From Deltaproteobacteria bacterium (GTDB lineage: Bacteria; Myxococcota_A; UBA9160; UBA4427): DNA of 64,000 nucleotides. Under the pieces are notes generated by a model. That model was not told where the DNA came from. It did no database searches and was given only the letters and a program-made list of their open reading frames with translations. Every line of letters begins with the position of its first letter. Position 1 is the first letter of the stretch. Below are positions 44,736 to 53,192 of this stretch, piece after piece. Both the position numbers and the translations under genes were made by a program. The DNA lies in contig JAJDAO010000009.1 of assembly GCA_029261835.1 (NCBI GenBank), forward strand, positions 1 to 64,000, written 5' to 3'.

Positions 44736-45731
44736 TTGCGGTATGGCTTGATTCTTACTTCACCCTCGATCGAGGGCCAGATCGAGGGTGCCCGCATGGC
44801 GGAGGCCCACGGCTTCTACTCCGTCTGGGTTACCGAGTTCTTTCACCAGCACGGATTCGTGCGACTGGCTGCCGTCGGGGCGGCGACGAATCGTGTGAAG
44901 GTCGGGACGGGGATCGCGTACGCCTTCATGCGCACGCCGATGCTCGCAGCGAGCGCCGCGATGGACGTCGATGAGATCACGGGTGGCCGCGTGATCCTCG
45001 GGCTCGGGAGCGGCACGCGGTCGATGAATGAGAAGTGGTACTCGATGCCCTTCGAGCATCCGCCGGCCCCGCGCATGCGCGACGCCGTCGGTGTGATTCG
45101 CGCCGCATTCGCCGCACAGAAGGGTGGTGGCCTGCGCTACGAAGGCCCCTACTACTCGATCGGCATCCCGCAGTTCGCGCGTCCCGGCGCACCGCGGGAG
45201 CAGATCCCGGTCTACATCGCCGGCGTCAACCGCGGCATGGTTCGCTGCGCCGCCGCGGTCGCCGATGGCCTGGTCGGTCATCCCATCTACACGAGAAAGT
45301 ACGTGGCGGAGAAGGTGCTCCCCGAGCTCGAGGGTTCACGCTGCGAGTTCGCTCCGTACGTGATCTGCTCGATCGCAGAGGACCGCGATCAGGCGCGTCG
45401 AGAGGCTCGCGCCCAAATCGCCTTCTACTACACCACTCGCCTCTATCACAGCGTGCTCGACGTCCACGGCTGGCGTTCGATCGGTGAGGAGATCACCGCG
45501 GCCTTTCGGAAGATGGACTTTCAGGCGATGGAGCGGGCGGTTCCCGACGAGCTGGTCGACGCGATCGCAGTGACCGGGCCCCCCGACGAGGTGCGGGATC
45601 GCATTCGACAGTGGGATGGTCTATCGGAGCACCTGCTGCTCTACTCACCGAGCGTCGGGCTGACGCCCGAGCGGGCTCGGGAGAACCTCGTCTCGATCAT
45701 CGAGACCTTCGGTAGCCCGGCGCCTTCGTAG
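44736..45731 (+). CDS. LLM-class (F420-type) flavin oxidoreductase
   Basis: Luciferase-like TIM-barrel protein. RYGLILTSPSIEGQIEGARMAEAHGFYSVWVTEFF, NRVKVGTGIAYAFMRTPML and GRVILGLGSGTRSM are the family pattern; IPVYIAGVNRGMVRCAAAVADGLVGH is the typical second half. The start is a TTG at 44736, strongly supported by AGGAGG at 44723-44728 seven bases before. Family members use F420H2 or FMN; which applies here cannot be read. Its position after the mutase genes suggests a redox step on the same acyl-CoA or precursor. Confidence 0.85.
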   Translation: MRYGLILTSPSIEGQIEGARMAEAHGFYSVWVTEFFHQHGFVRLAAVGAATNRVKVGTGIAYAFMRTPMLAASAAMDVDEITGGRVILGLGSGTRSMNEKWYSMPFEHPPAPRMRDAVGVIRAAFAAQKGGGLRYEGPYYSIGIPQFARPGAPREQIPVYIAGVNRGMVRCAAAVADGLVGHPIYTRKYVAEKVLPELEGSRCEFAPYVICSIAEDRDQARREARAQIAFYYTTRLYHSVLDVHGWRSIGEEITAAFRKMDFQAMERAVPDELVDAIAVTGPPDEVRDRIRQWDGLSEHLLLYSPSVGLTPERARENLVSIIETFGSPAPS

Positions 45732-45761
45732 CCCCGGCTCGTGGGGCCGAGCGCGTCGCGT

Positions 45762-46214
45762 TCACGGCTCCCCGAATCGCTTGGCGAAGTCCACCGTCAG
45801 CCAGCGCTCGGGGCGCAGTCGTACCCGGATGTCGTCGGTCTCGCCCTCGACCCGCGAGGCTTCGATATAGCCATCGCCGAGCTCCTGGCCCAGATAGCGA
45901 TGGGCGATCGGGCGGGTGTCACGCTCGAGGTCGGCCGTGTCGATCGAAACGACGGTCCCCATGACGGTGACGTACTTGTACGGGATCTGCTCTGTCTGTA
46001 CGCAGAGGCTGAACGACTTGGTCCCTTGGAGCAGTGCGCCCTTGCGTGAGTCGCGGCCCGTGACGACCACGATCTCTCCGCCCGGCTCGTAGCTGTACCA
46101 GACGGGCGCGCTGAGCGGAGGACCACTGGGATCGTCCAGGCTCAGGACACCGACGTGAACGTCGGCCAGGAAGGCTTCTCGCTCGCTCTTGGTCATCGTC
46201 AGGGCGCTGGCCAT
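45762..46214 (-). CDS. PPOX-fold flavin/F420-binding protein
   Basis: Split-barrel protein of the pyridoxamine 5'-phosphate oxidase superfamily. FLADVHVGVLSLDD and PLSAPVWYSYEPGGEIVVVTG, with RKGALLQGTKSFSLCVQTE, match the small F420- or FMN-binding members (150 residues). Such proteins accompany F420 metabolism in many bacteria. It converges on the LLM gene with 30 bp between stop codons. It is followed closely by the bolA-like gene upstream on the same strand. Confidence 0.8.
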   Translation of the reverse strand: MASALTMTKSEREAFLADVHVGVLSLDDPSGPPLSAPVWYSYEPGGEIVVVTGRDSRKGALLQGTKSFSLCVQTEQIPYKYVTVMGTVVSIDTADLERDTRPIAHRYLGQELGDGYIEASRVEGETDDIRVRLRPERWLTVDFAKRFGEP

Positions 46215-46224
46215 GGTTGCGTTG

Positions 46225-46494
46225 TTACTCCGTCAGGCACTCGAGCCGGTCTACAGCGTGGACGACCGGGTTGTTGCCTGCCATGAGATGGGCGATGGCG
46301 CCGTAGACGAGCTGCTGCTGTCCGACTCGGCTCTTGCCGGCGAAAGCCGGCGACGTGACCCGGATCTCGAAGTGGCCCGGCCCGCCAGATGAAATCTCGA
46401 TTTCAGCGCCGGGGATGGCGTCGAGGATGCACTTCCGGATCCCCTCGATGATCTCCTCGGCGGGCGGCCCGGCGTTGATGATCTGAAGCGCCAT
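46225..46494 (-). CDS. BolA-like protein
   Basis: 89 residues with the BolA class II KH-like fold. GHFEIRVTSPAFAGKSRVGQQQLVYGAI carries the family signature (H-Y/F-x-I..V...F.GKSRV..H..VY) and VVHAVDRLECL is the usual ending. BolA proteins form [2Fe-2S]-bridged complexes with CGFS glutaredoxins; the Grx-fusion gene lies just upstream on the same strand, separated only by a 168-bp inverted-repeat element. A role in iron-sulfur trafficking is therefore likely. Confidence 0.88.
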   Translation of the reverse strand: MALQIINAGPPAEEIIEGIRKCILDAIPGAEIEISSGGPGHFEIRVTSPAFAGKSRVGQQQLVYGAIAHLMAGNNPVVHAVDRLECLTE

Positions 46495-46520
46495 ACTGCT
46501 CCCTCTTCGAACGCTTGGCC

Positions 46521-46688
46521 CTAGTGTCCTGTCCCAGGAGTTCGGTGACTATATCGACGACCATCCATCCTCGCCGGCTGCGTTGGGAATCCCTTGAAAT
46601 ATCTACGGATATTCCTGCGGTCTCCCGCCTTGCCCGCGAGGCGTCTGGGCGCCGATATAGTCACCGAACTCCTGGGACAGGGCACTAG
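46521..46688. mobile_element. 168-bp MITE-like element with 36-bp terminal inverted repeats
   Basis: 46521-46556 (starts CTAGTGTCCTGTCCCAGGAG) and 46653-46688 are inverted copies matching at 35 of 36 positions. The arms are bordered by TA at 46522-46523 and 46686-46687, as expected for IS630/Tc1-mariner-type target duplication. The centre holds a small stem (AATATC-TACG-GATATT, 46598-46613) and no reading frame. It ends exactly at the stop codon of the Grx-fusion gene and fills the gap before bolA. Confidence 0.85.
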
Positions 46689-47618
46689 TTAGTAGCGCGG
46701 AACGCTCGGATCGACCTCCTGCGACCAGACGTCGATCCCCCCCTCCACGCTGTAGACATCGCTGAAGCCGAGCGCCATGTAGTGCGCGGCCGCCGCTTGG
46801 CTGCGCAGGCCGTGATGGCAGAGGAAGACGACCTTGGTGTTCTTCGGCAGGGACTCGAGACGTTCGGCCTCCTGCTCGTTCATCTGGCTGGCGGCGGGGA
46901 TGCTGGCTGTGGCCAGCTCTTCGGGCGGGCGCACGTCGAATAGCTCGAAGCTCTCCTCGGCGTCGAGCGCCTGCTTGAGCTGCTGAACGCTCATCGGCTT
47001 GGGCTGCGGCGCGTTGGGGTTGTCGACTTTGAAGCTGGGTCCCTGCGGCGTTTCCGTCGCGTCCAGCGTGATGCCGTCGGCACGTCCAGCACTCAGGCGA
47101 TCGATCATCAGCGTTACGCCGTTCGACTCGACCGCCATGTCGAGGGCCTGGTTAGGTGCCATCGAGAGTCCGCTCTGGTAGCGGGCGTCCACGCTGAGAT
47201 GAAGGCTGCGGTCCGGGCCTCCGTGCTGCGCCTGCAAGGCCCGCAGGATGTTGGCGGCCGTGTCCGTGATCTGGATCTTCGGCGTGACGACCGGAGCCGG
47301 CGTCACTCCGAGCGTCTCGGCCAGCTCGTTCGAGACAGCGAGTTCCTTGATGATGTCGCAGCCGCCGACGAACTCGCCCTTCACGTAGAGCTGCGGAATC
47401 GTCGGCCACGAAGAGAAGGCCTTGATGCCATCGCGGATGTCCGGGTTCGCGAGCACATCGATCGTGGCGTACTCGGAAACGTACGTGTCCAGAATCTGAA
47501 CGACCGTGGCGGAGAAGCCACACTGAGGCGCGCCGCGCGTGCCCTTCATGAACAGTACGATCTCATCGTTCTCGATCAGCTTGGTGATTTGTTGGCGGGT
47601 GGCTTCCGCGGGGGCCAT
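46689..47618 (-). CDS. monothiol glutaredoxin/A-type-like/rhodanese fusion protein
   Basis: Three domains. Residues 1-105 are a monothiol glutaredoxin with Cys33-Gly-Phe-Ser (APQCGFSATVV) and the glutathione-contact WPTIPQLYVKGEFVGGCDI. Residues of about 115-200 resemble an IscA/HesB-type scaffold (IQITDTAANILRALQ ... LMIDRLSAGRADGITLD) but contain no cysteine, so it cannot ligate iron-sulfur in the usual way. Residues of about 210-309 are a rhodanese with active-site Cys267 (FLCHHGLRSQAAA). Grx4-BolA partnership and the sulfur-transfer domain point to Fe-S assembly or delivery. The bolA gene is downstream on the same strand. Confidence 0.87.
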   Translation of the reverse strand: MAPAEATRQQITKLIENDEIVLFMKGTRGAPQCGFSATVVQILDTYVSEYATIDVLANPDIRDGIKAFSSWPTIPQLYVKGEFVGGCDIIKELAVSNELAETLGVTPAPVVTPKIQITDTAANILRALQAQHGGPDRSLHLSVDARYQSGLSMAPNQALDMAVESNGVTLMIDRLSAGRADGITLDATETPQGPSFKVDNPNAPQPKPMSVQQLKQALDAEESFELFDVRPPEELATASIPAASQMNEQEAERLESLPKNTKVVFLCHHGLRSQAAAAHYMALGFSDVYSVEGGIDVWSQEVDPSVPRY

Positions 47619-47805
47619 GGGCGGCTACTCCTGGGCGATTGGTCGAAGGGCCTGAGGGTAGCGCAACCAAGTCCTTCAAGAAGTCGATTGGCGGATCAGC
47701 CGAGCTCAGCCGGGAGAAGGCCCGGCGCTTCTTGACCTTCTTGGCTGCAGATTTCGGGGATCACGGTCTGCAGTCTGATGGCGGCGCGCGGGACCGAGGC
47801 GCCAG

Positions 47806-49827
47806 TCAGCTCGTCAGACTGACGAGGTCGGCCAGAATCCGCAGGCCTTCGAGCTGCTGAGGGGAGGGCTCCTTCGGGTCGGAGTCGGTCGCAGCGGTCT
47901 CCTCGACGGCGCCACCGTTCTTCGCGGCCTCCTCCTCCTTTTCCTTGAGCAGGTCGGCCAGATGCACGACCCCGTTGCGCTCTTCGGCCTTGGCCTTCCG
48001 CTCGCGGATCTCGCTGAACTCCTTGCTCTCGGCCACGCGCTTCGCGGAGCGCTGCTTCAACTCCGCGACGATGTCGCTCGTGACGACCGGCCAGTGGGCC
48101 TTCTCGCTTCTGCCCTTGGCCTCCGTCATGTTCTTCTCGCTGAGGAAGGGGACGATGGACTGGCTCGGCAGCGAATAGTCCTGGTACTTCTCGCCGAATT
48201 CATCGGTCGCGAAGACGGAGGGGATCTCGACATCGGCCGAGACGCCCGCATGCTGTGTCGACTTGCCACCCGGGCGAAAGAACAGGGCCGTCGTGACCTT
48301 GAGTGCGCCCAAGTCTCCCGTCAGCGGGACCATGCTCTGAACCGTGCCCTTGCCGAAGGTGTGGTCGTCACCCACGATGACCGCGCGACGGTAGTCCTTC
48401 AGCGCGCCAGCCACGATCTCCGACGCGGACGCGCTGACGCGCGAGGTGAGCACGACCATGGGGCCGTCATAGACGATCGACGAGTCGCGGTCGCTCAGCA
48501 CCTGGATCTTGGAATAGGCGTCCTTCACGGCGACCACGCCACCCCGCTCGATGAAGAAGCCGGCGATGTCGACCGAATTCTCGAGCAGCCCCCCGCCGTT
48601 GCGGGACAGATCGAGCAGCAGCCCCGCCGCGCCTTCGGCATCGACTTGCTTGAGCAATTGCTGGATGTCGCGCGAACTCTGACGCTCGCCCGGGTCGCGT
48701 CCACCGTAGAAGGAAGGCAGCTCGAGGATCGCCAGCTTGATCGGCTCGCCCTTGATCTCCACCTGCTCAATGCGCAGCTTGGCCGCCTGTTCCTCCAGAT
48801 TGATCTTGTCGCGCACGATCGTGACGCGGAAGCGCTCCGTGACTTCGCTCTGGCGTAGCACCGTCAGGTGAACCTTCGTTCCCCGCTTGCCCCGAATCAG
48901 CCGGACCACGTCTCGCAGATCCATGTCGATGATGTCGACCGGCGTCTCGTCAGCCTGCGCCACGGCGATGATCTTGTCCTTCGGTTCGAGTATGTCGAGC
49001 GAGTCGGCGGCGCCACCGGGGATCACCTTCTCGACCACCGAGTAGCCGTCCCGCGAGGACAGAGCGACTCCGATGCCGTCCAACGAGAGCTCCATGCCGA
49101 TCTTGAAGTCCTCGTGCACATCTCGGGAGAGATAATTGGAGTGGGGATCGAGAGCGGAGGCAAAGGCGTCGAGGTAGGACGCGTAGATGTCCTCCTCGCT
49201 CTGCTCTTCGACCCGCTTGGTCATCAGCTCATAGCGGTGGATCAGCTTCTGCTTGGCCTCCGCGAGCGCCATCTCCGAGCTCAGGTAGTTGGAAATCTGA
49301 AAGTGCACGAGCCGCGTCGCCAGTTCGTCGCGCGCCTCGGCTGTCCTCGAATGGCTTCGCTTCTCGGGATCGATGATCAGCACGGCGTTCGTGTCGAGCG
49401 CGTAGGACTCGTCTTCGAGCAGCTTGCGGGTGAACTCCTGCATGCGCGCGTATCGCTTGACCATCTCCTTGTGGATCGCGGTCAGGAGCGAGCAATTGCC
49501 GTCGCGCACGTCCTGGAGGATTCCCTGGAGTCGCTGCTGCAGACTCTGCACGTCGCTCAGCAGCAGCATGCTCTTGGAGGGGTCGAGGCGCCGTATATAG
49601 GTATCGATGACGCGTTCTCGTAGCTCCTCGTTGAGGTAATGGAAGCTGATGTGTTTGTGGAGATAGGTGCGTGAGAGCTCCGGGATTCGGGCGCAGCTCA
49701 GCGAGGCCGGCTTACGTGCCGCCGCCGGGCCGGCGATCAGCAGGAGCAGTAAGACCAGCGTCGCGCAGGTCGCCGCGAGTGCCGCAGAGCGACCGCCATC
49801 GGTTCGTTTGACTGTCATAAAACGCAA
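47806..49827 (-). CDS. prc: carboxy-terminal processing protease Prc (S41)
   Basis: Periplasmic tail-specific protease. The N-terminus has a long hydrophobic signal (ATCATLVLLLLLIAGPAAA). The N-terminal helical part includes DPSKSMLLLSDVQ and FASALDPHSNYLSRD, both Prc-specific. The PDZ domain is ELSLDGIGVALSSRDGYSVV ... PGGAADSL. The catalytic Ser lies in SRVSASASEIVAGALKDY and the Lys in HTFGKGTVQSM. At 673 residues the size matches E. coli Prc. It usually degrades misfolded or tagged envelope proteins and trims penicillin-binding proteins. Confidence 0.93.
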   Translation of the reverse strand: MRFMTVKRTDGGRSAALAATCATLVLLLLLIAGPAAARKPASLSCARIPELSRTYLHKHISFHYLNEELRERVIDTYIRRLDPSKSMLLLSDVQSLQQRLQGILQDVRDGNCSLLTAIHKEMVKRYARMQEFTRKLLEDESYALDTNAVLIIDPEKRSHSRTAEARDELATRLVHFQISNYLSSEMALAEAKQKLIHRYELMTKRVEEQSEEDIYASYLDAFASALDPHSNYLSRDVHEDFKIGMELSLDGIGVALSSRDGYSVVEKVIPGGAADSLDILEPKDKIIAVAQADETPVDIIDMDLRDVVRLIRGKRGTKVHLTVLRQSEVTERFRVTIVRDKINLEEQAAKLRIEQVEIKGEPIKLAILELPSFYGGRDPGERQSSRDIQQLLKQVDAEGAAGLLLDLSRNGGGLLENSVDIAGFFIERGGVVAVKDAYSKIQVLSDRDSSIVYDGPMVVLTSRVSASASEIVAGALKDYRRAVIVGDDHTFGKGTVQSMVPLTGDLGALKVTTALFFRPGGKSTQHAGVSADVEIPSVFATDEFGEKYQDYSLPSQSIVPFLSEKNMTEAKGRSEKAHWPVVTSDIVAELKQRSAKRVAESKEFSEIRERKAKAEERNGVVHLADLLKEKEEEAAKNGGAVEETAATDSDPKEPSPQQLEGLRILADLVSLTS

Positions 49828-50045
49828 TGATAACAGCTAGATGCTTCCTTGCTCACCCGTTGGCCCCCGCGTTCGTCGCTTTTCTTGTCGGCACTCCGCA
49901 GCCGCTCGCCGCTCGCTCCGAGCCGCGCAGAGAGCTTGTCGGACCGGCGATCCGCGGACTGAAATTGTTCCTTCGGACGGCAGCACCGACGCATGGAGCG
50001 GTCTCAAGTCCGCTGCCCGCGGCGAAGCCCCCGGGGCCGTTTGCA

Positions 50046-50064
50046 TGCGCGCCTCAGGCGCGCA
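50046..50064. terminator. 8-bp stem-loop whose loop is the stop codon of the LLM gene
   Basis: TGCGCGCC (50046-50053) pairs with GGCGCGCA (50057-50064); the 3-base loop TCA is the TGA stop of the minus-strand gene. It is short but entirely GC-rich, without a T-tract, so it is a weak terminator candidate. Confidence 0.35.
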
Positions 50065-50992
50065 GCGCTGGCATCACACTCTCAGCGAATAGCCGTGCCG
50101 GCACGCGCGTATCGCGCCCGAAGAATTCGATCAGAAAGCTCGTGCAGCCGAGCGCGCGGTGTCGCTCGATGCAGTCCACCACCCGCTGCGGCGTACCCCA
50201 GATGCCGTGCTCTTCCAGCCCCGCCCCCATGTGGCCGCCGTAGATCTTCTGGGCCTTGGCGAGTGCCGCGCGTGCCGCCGCTTCGCCCTCGGCGACGATC
50301 ACCACGCACTGTTGCGAGATCTGGATGCGATCGAAGTCGCATGAGAGCTCGTCGCACCGGCGCTTCAGCGCCTCGATCTTCTGCTCGAGCTGGGGCTGTG
50401 TGATCGCCATGTTGTTCCAGATGTCGGCGTGGCGAGCCGCAATGCCCATCAGAACGCGCTCGCCCGTGCCGCCGATGAGAATCGGCGGCCGGCGCACCGG
50501 CTTGGGTTCGCAGATGGCGTCGTTGACTCTGAAGTGTGTTCCCGCGAAGGTCGTGCGCTCCTCGCTCCACAGCCCGTTGAGGATCTGCAGACACTCCTCG
50601 AGAGCCCGCATCCGCTCGCCCAAAGGCGGGAAGGGATTGCCATACGCCTCGAACTCCGGCTGAAACCAGCCCGCCCCGAGCCCCATGATGACGCGCCCTC
50701 CCGCGATCTGATCGATGCTGGCCACCTGCTTGGCCAGCATGGCCGGGTTGCGGAGGAAGGGCGGGGTGACGAGGCTGCCGAGCTCGATCCGTTGCGTGAT
50801 CGCCGCCACGGCAGCCAGCAGACTCCAGGCCTCCAGAATCGGCAGCCGCGGGTCGGGCACTCCGTAGACGTGGTCACACGCCCAGGCCGAGTCGAAGCCG
50901 AGGCGGTCGAACTCGATTGCCGCCTCTCTGGCTTCCCGCCAGTCGCGCTTGATCTGGGGAAGTGTGACGCCGAAGTGCAGCGGGTGGGACAT
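50054..50992 (-). CDS. LLM-class (F420-type) flavin oxidoreductase
   Basis: Luciferase-like family: HFGVTLPQIKRDWREAREAA, GFDSAWACDHVYG, IELGSLVTPPFLRNPAMLAKQVASIDQIAGGRVIMGLGAGW, RRPPILIGGTGERVLMGIAARHADIWN. All are standard for F420-dependent LLM enzymes. ATG 50992 (MSHPLHFG) has GGAG about 8 bases upstream; an in-frame ATG at 51025 overlaps the upstream gene's stop in ATGA and would add 11 residues. It is downstream of, and probably coupled to, the BadI-like hydrolase gene. Confidence 0.87.
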   Translation of the reverse strand: MSHPLHFGVTLPQIKRDWREAREAAIEFDRLGFDSAWACDHVYGVPDPRLPILEAWSLLAAVAAITQRIELGSLVTPPFLRNPAMLAKQVASIDQIAGGRVIMGLGAGWFQPEFEAYGNPFPPLGERMRALEECLQILNGLWSEERTTFAGTHFRVNDAICEPKPVRRPPILIGGTGERVLMGIAARHADIWNNMAITQPQLEQKIEALKRRCDELSCDFDRIQISQQCVVIVAEGEAAARAALAKAQKIYGGHMGAGLEEHGIWGTPQRVVDCIERHRALGCTSFLIEFFGRDTRVPARLFAESVMPALRA

Positions 50993-51021
50993 TGGCGATC
51001 TCCGGCTCCTCGCTCGTGGGC

Positions 51022-51807
51022 TCATCTGAACTTCGAAAAATCGGGTGCGCGTTTCTCGCCGAAGGCGCGGCGTCCTTCGCCGGCCTCCTCACTCTTGCCG
51101 AAGTGCTCCAGTCCGGTGAAGGCGAGTCGACCCTGGCCGCCGATGTGGGCGCTATCGGCGTTGAAGGAGTGCTTGATGAAGCGCAGTGCCGATGGCGAGA
51201 GGCCGGCGATCTCGCCACCCCACCGCAGCGCCTCCTCCATCAGCTCCTCGGCCGGGACGATCTTGTTCACCAGTCCCCAGCGCTCGGCCTGTTCGGCCGA
51301 ATACTGACGGCAGAAGAACCAGATCTCACGGGCTCTCTTCTCCCCTACGACTCGCGAGAGATAGGCCGTGCCGTAGCCGGCGTCGAAGGAGCCAACCTTG
51401 GGCCCCGCCTGCCCGAAGGTGGCGTGCTCCGCGGCGATCGTGACGTCGCAGACCACGTGAAGGACGTGGCCGCCCCCGATCGCGTAGCCGTTGACGGCTG
51501 CGATCACCGGCTTGGGCGTAGCGCGGATGACCTCGTGAAGCGCCTCGATTTCGAAGATCCCGTTTTCGCTCGTGCCGTAGCCGCCGGTCTCCAGGTACTC
51601 TTTCTGATCGCCTCCCACGCAGAAGGCACGCTCGCCGGCTCCTGTCAGGATCACGCAGGCGATGCGCGAGTCGGCCCAAGTGCTCTTGAATGCGTGAATC
51701 AGCTCCTCGACGGTTCGCCCCCGAAACGCATTGAGGCGCGTCGGGCGGTTGATCGTGATGATCGCGCTGGCCTCGCGGACCTCGATTTCGACATCTCGAT
51801 ACTCCAT
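51022..51807 (-). CDS. MenB/BadI-like crotonase, probably 2-ketocyclohexanecarboxyl-CoA hydrolase type
   Basis: Crotonase close to Men[77 protein letters not shown] and VVGEKRAREIWFFCRQYS are shared with MenB and BadI. The phrases LNAFRG, SPSALRFIKHSFNADSAH and the ending EKRAPDFSKFR fit my recollection of BadI better than MenB. A separate MenB is encoded at the right end of the window, so this copy is free for ring-opening of an alicyclic CoA ester. Paired with an LLM oxidoreductase. Confidence 0.78.
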   Translation of the reverse strand: MEYRDVEIEVREASAIITINRPTRLNAFRGRTVEELIHAFKSTWADSRIACVILTGAGERAFCVGGDQKEYLETGGYGTSENGIFEIEALHEVIRATPKPVIAAVNGYAIGGGHVLHVVCDVTIAAEHATFGQAGPKVGSFDAGYGTAYLSRVVGEKRAREIWFFCRQYSAEQAERWGLVNKIVPAEELMEEALRWGGEIAGLSPSALRFIKHSFNADSAHIGGQGRLAFTGLEHFGKSEEAGEGRRAFGEKRAPDFSKFR

Positions 51808-51979
51808 TTATTCCTCCGCTACCCACGCATCTCCAGATCACAGCTTGGCGGAGAATCTCGGCATGCGGAAGGGGCGCGCCGCGGGCCAGCGTCCTGTCTC
51901 GGAAGCTCGAGGACGCTAGGCTCGGGGCCGGGCCGAGGCTGGGGCGCGCGGTCGAGACGAGGGACGGGGGCAAGAGAAG

Positions 51980-52966
51980 ATGGCCGGCCAGCAGTACGAA
52001 ATCCGTGAGAATCTGACTTCGCTCGATCTGCGCCTGCGGGCCAGCGCGGCCGCGATGCCGGAGGGGCTGGCCGAGCTGATTTCGGCCATCGCGCTGGCGG
52101 GCAAATCGATTGCTCAGAAGGTGCGGCGTGCTCGTATCGAGGATGTCGTCGGCGAGGTCGGGGTCACCAACGTACAGGGAGAGGTGCAGCAGAAGCTCGA
52201 CGTCATCTCCAACGAGTTGCTCAAGCACACGCTCGCCCGCATCCCGTCTGTTGCGGTGATCGCCAGCGAAGAGGAGGAAGAGGTGCTCGTCCTCCGCAAC
52301 CGCTCGGACGGTGGCGTCTTCAGCGTGTTGTTCGATCCGCTCGATGGCTCGTCGAATATCGACGTCGGTGTGGGTATCGGGACCATCTTCAGCGTCCTTC
52401 CCAATCGTGAAGAGAGCACCGACACCGCCGCCTCGGCGCTTCAGCCCGGCACCAGCCAGCTCGCCGCCGGCTATGTGCTCTATGGCTCCCAGGTCGCTCT
52501 GGTTCTCACCATCGGTGACGGCGTCGATATGTACGTGCTCGACCCGTGCCTGGGGGAGTTCGTGCTCGTCGCGGAGGGGCTCCGCATGCCGGACCGAAAG
52601 AAGGTCTACTCGCTCAACGAAGCCTACGTGGACACATTCCCCGAGAGCTACCGCCGCTACCTGACGCATGCTCACAAGAGCGGCTACAGCGGTCGCTACA
52701 TCGGGTCCATGGTGGCGGATGTGCACCGCACCTTGATCAAGGGAGGGGTCTTTCTGTATCCCCCGACCGAGTCCAATCCCGACGGCAAGCTGAGGCTCCT
52801 CTATGAAGCGAACCCGATGAGTCTGTTGATCGAGCAGGCGGGGGGGCGCGCCTCGACGGGCAGCGGACGCATCCTGCAGGTCCGCCCGACCCGGGTGCAT
52901 CAACGCACACCGGTCATTCTGGGCTCCGCGGTCGAGGTCGAGCAGGTCGAGAGCCATCAGCCCTGA
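51980..52966 (+). CDS. fbp: fructose-1,6-bisphosphatase, class I
   Basis: Gluconeogenic phosphatase. The metal/phosphate motif is VLFDPLDGSSNIDVGVGIGT, preceded by VAVIASEEEEE, and GRYIGSMVADVHRTLIKGGVF and GKLRLLYEANPMSLLIEQAGG are class I hallmarks. At 328 residues the size is normal. ATG 51980 lies before EIRENLTSLDLRL. The last codons (ESHQP and the stop) form the first unit of a 22-bp tandem repeat that continues downstream. Confidence 0.93.
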   Translation: MAGQQYEIRENLTSLDLRLRASAAAMPEGLAELISAIALAGKSIAQKVRRARIEDVVGEVGVTNVQGEVQQKLDVISNELLKHTLARIPSVAVIASEEEEEVLVLRNRSDGGVFSVLFDPLDGSSNIDVGVGIGTIFSVLPNREESTDTAASALQPGTSQLAAGYVLYGSQVALVLTIGDGVDMYVLDPCLGEFVLVAEGLRMPDRKKVYSLNEAYVDTFPESYRRYLTHAHKSGYSGRYIGSMVADVHRTLIKGGVFLYPPTESNPDGKLRLLYEANPMSLLIEQAGGRASTGSGRILQVRPTRVHQRTPVILGSAVEVEQVESHQP

Positions 52967-53056
52967 ATTCGAGAGCCATCAGCCCCGGTTTCGAGAGCCA
53001 TCAGCCCCAATATCGAGAGCCATCAGCCCCAATATCGAGAGCCGTCAGCCCTGACG
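52947..53056. repeat. 22-bp tandem repeat, five units
   Basis: Five head-to-tail units begin at 52947, 52969, 52991, 53013 and 53035. The core TCGAGAGCCATCAGCCC is identical in units 1-4 and has one change in unit 5; the last 4-5 bases vary. Unit 1 contains the end of fbp and its TGA. The rest is untranslated and precedes the fumarase gene. The period is not a multiple of three. Confidence 0.92.
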
Positions 53057-53192
53057 GCAAACGCCATGAGCGCTGATCGAGCGCGACGACATCCCGATTC
53101 ATTGCCGAGTCCGCTGCATCTGGACTTCGCTATCGTGTGCCCTGCAGAGTCAGCAAGACGCGCCCACGATCCAGGAGGTAACGAGAAGAGCC

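Noticed and set aside
47809..47825. palindrome CTCGTCAGACTGACGAG at the 3' end of prc
   Set aside because: It lies within the last codons of prc, has no loop worth noting and may be chance.
49828..50053. plus-strand frames between prc and the LLM gene
   Set aside because: Short Arg/Pro/Ala-rich frames without motif; treated as intergenic.
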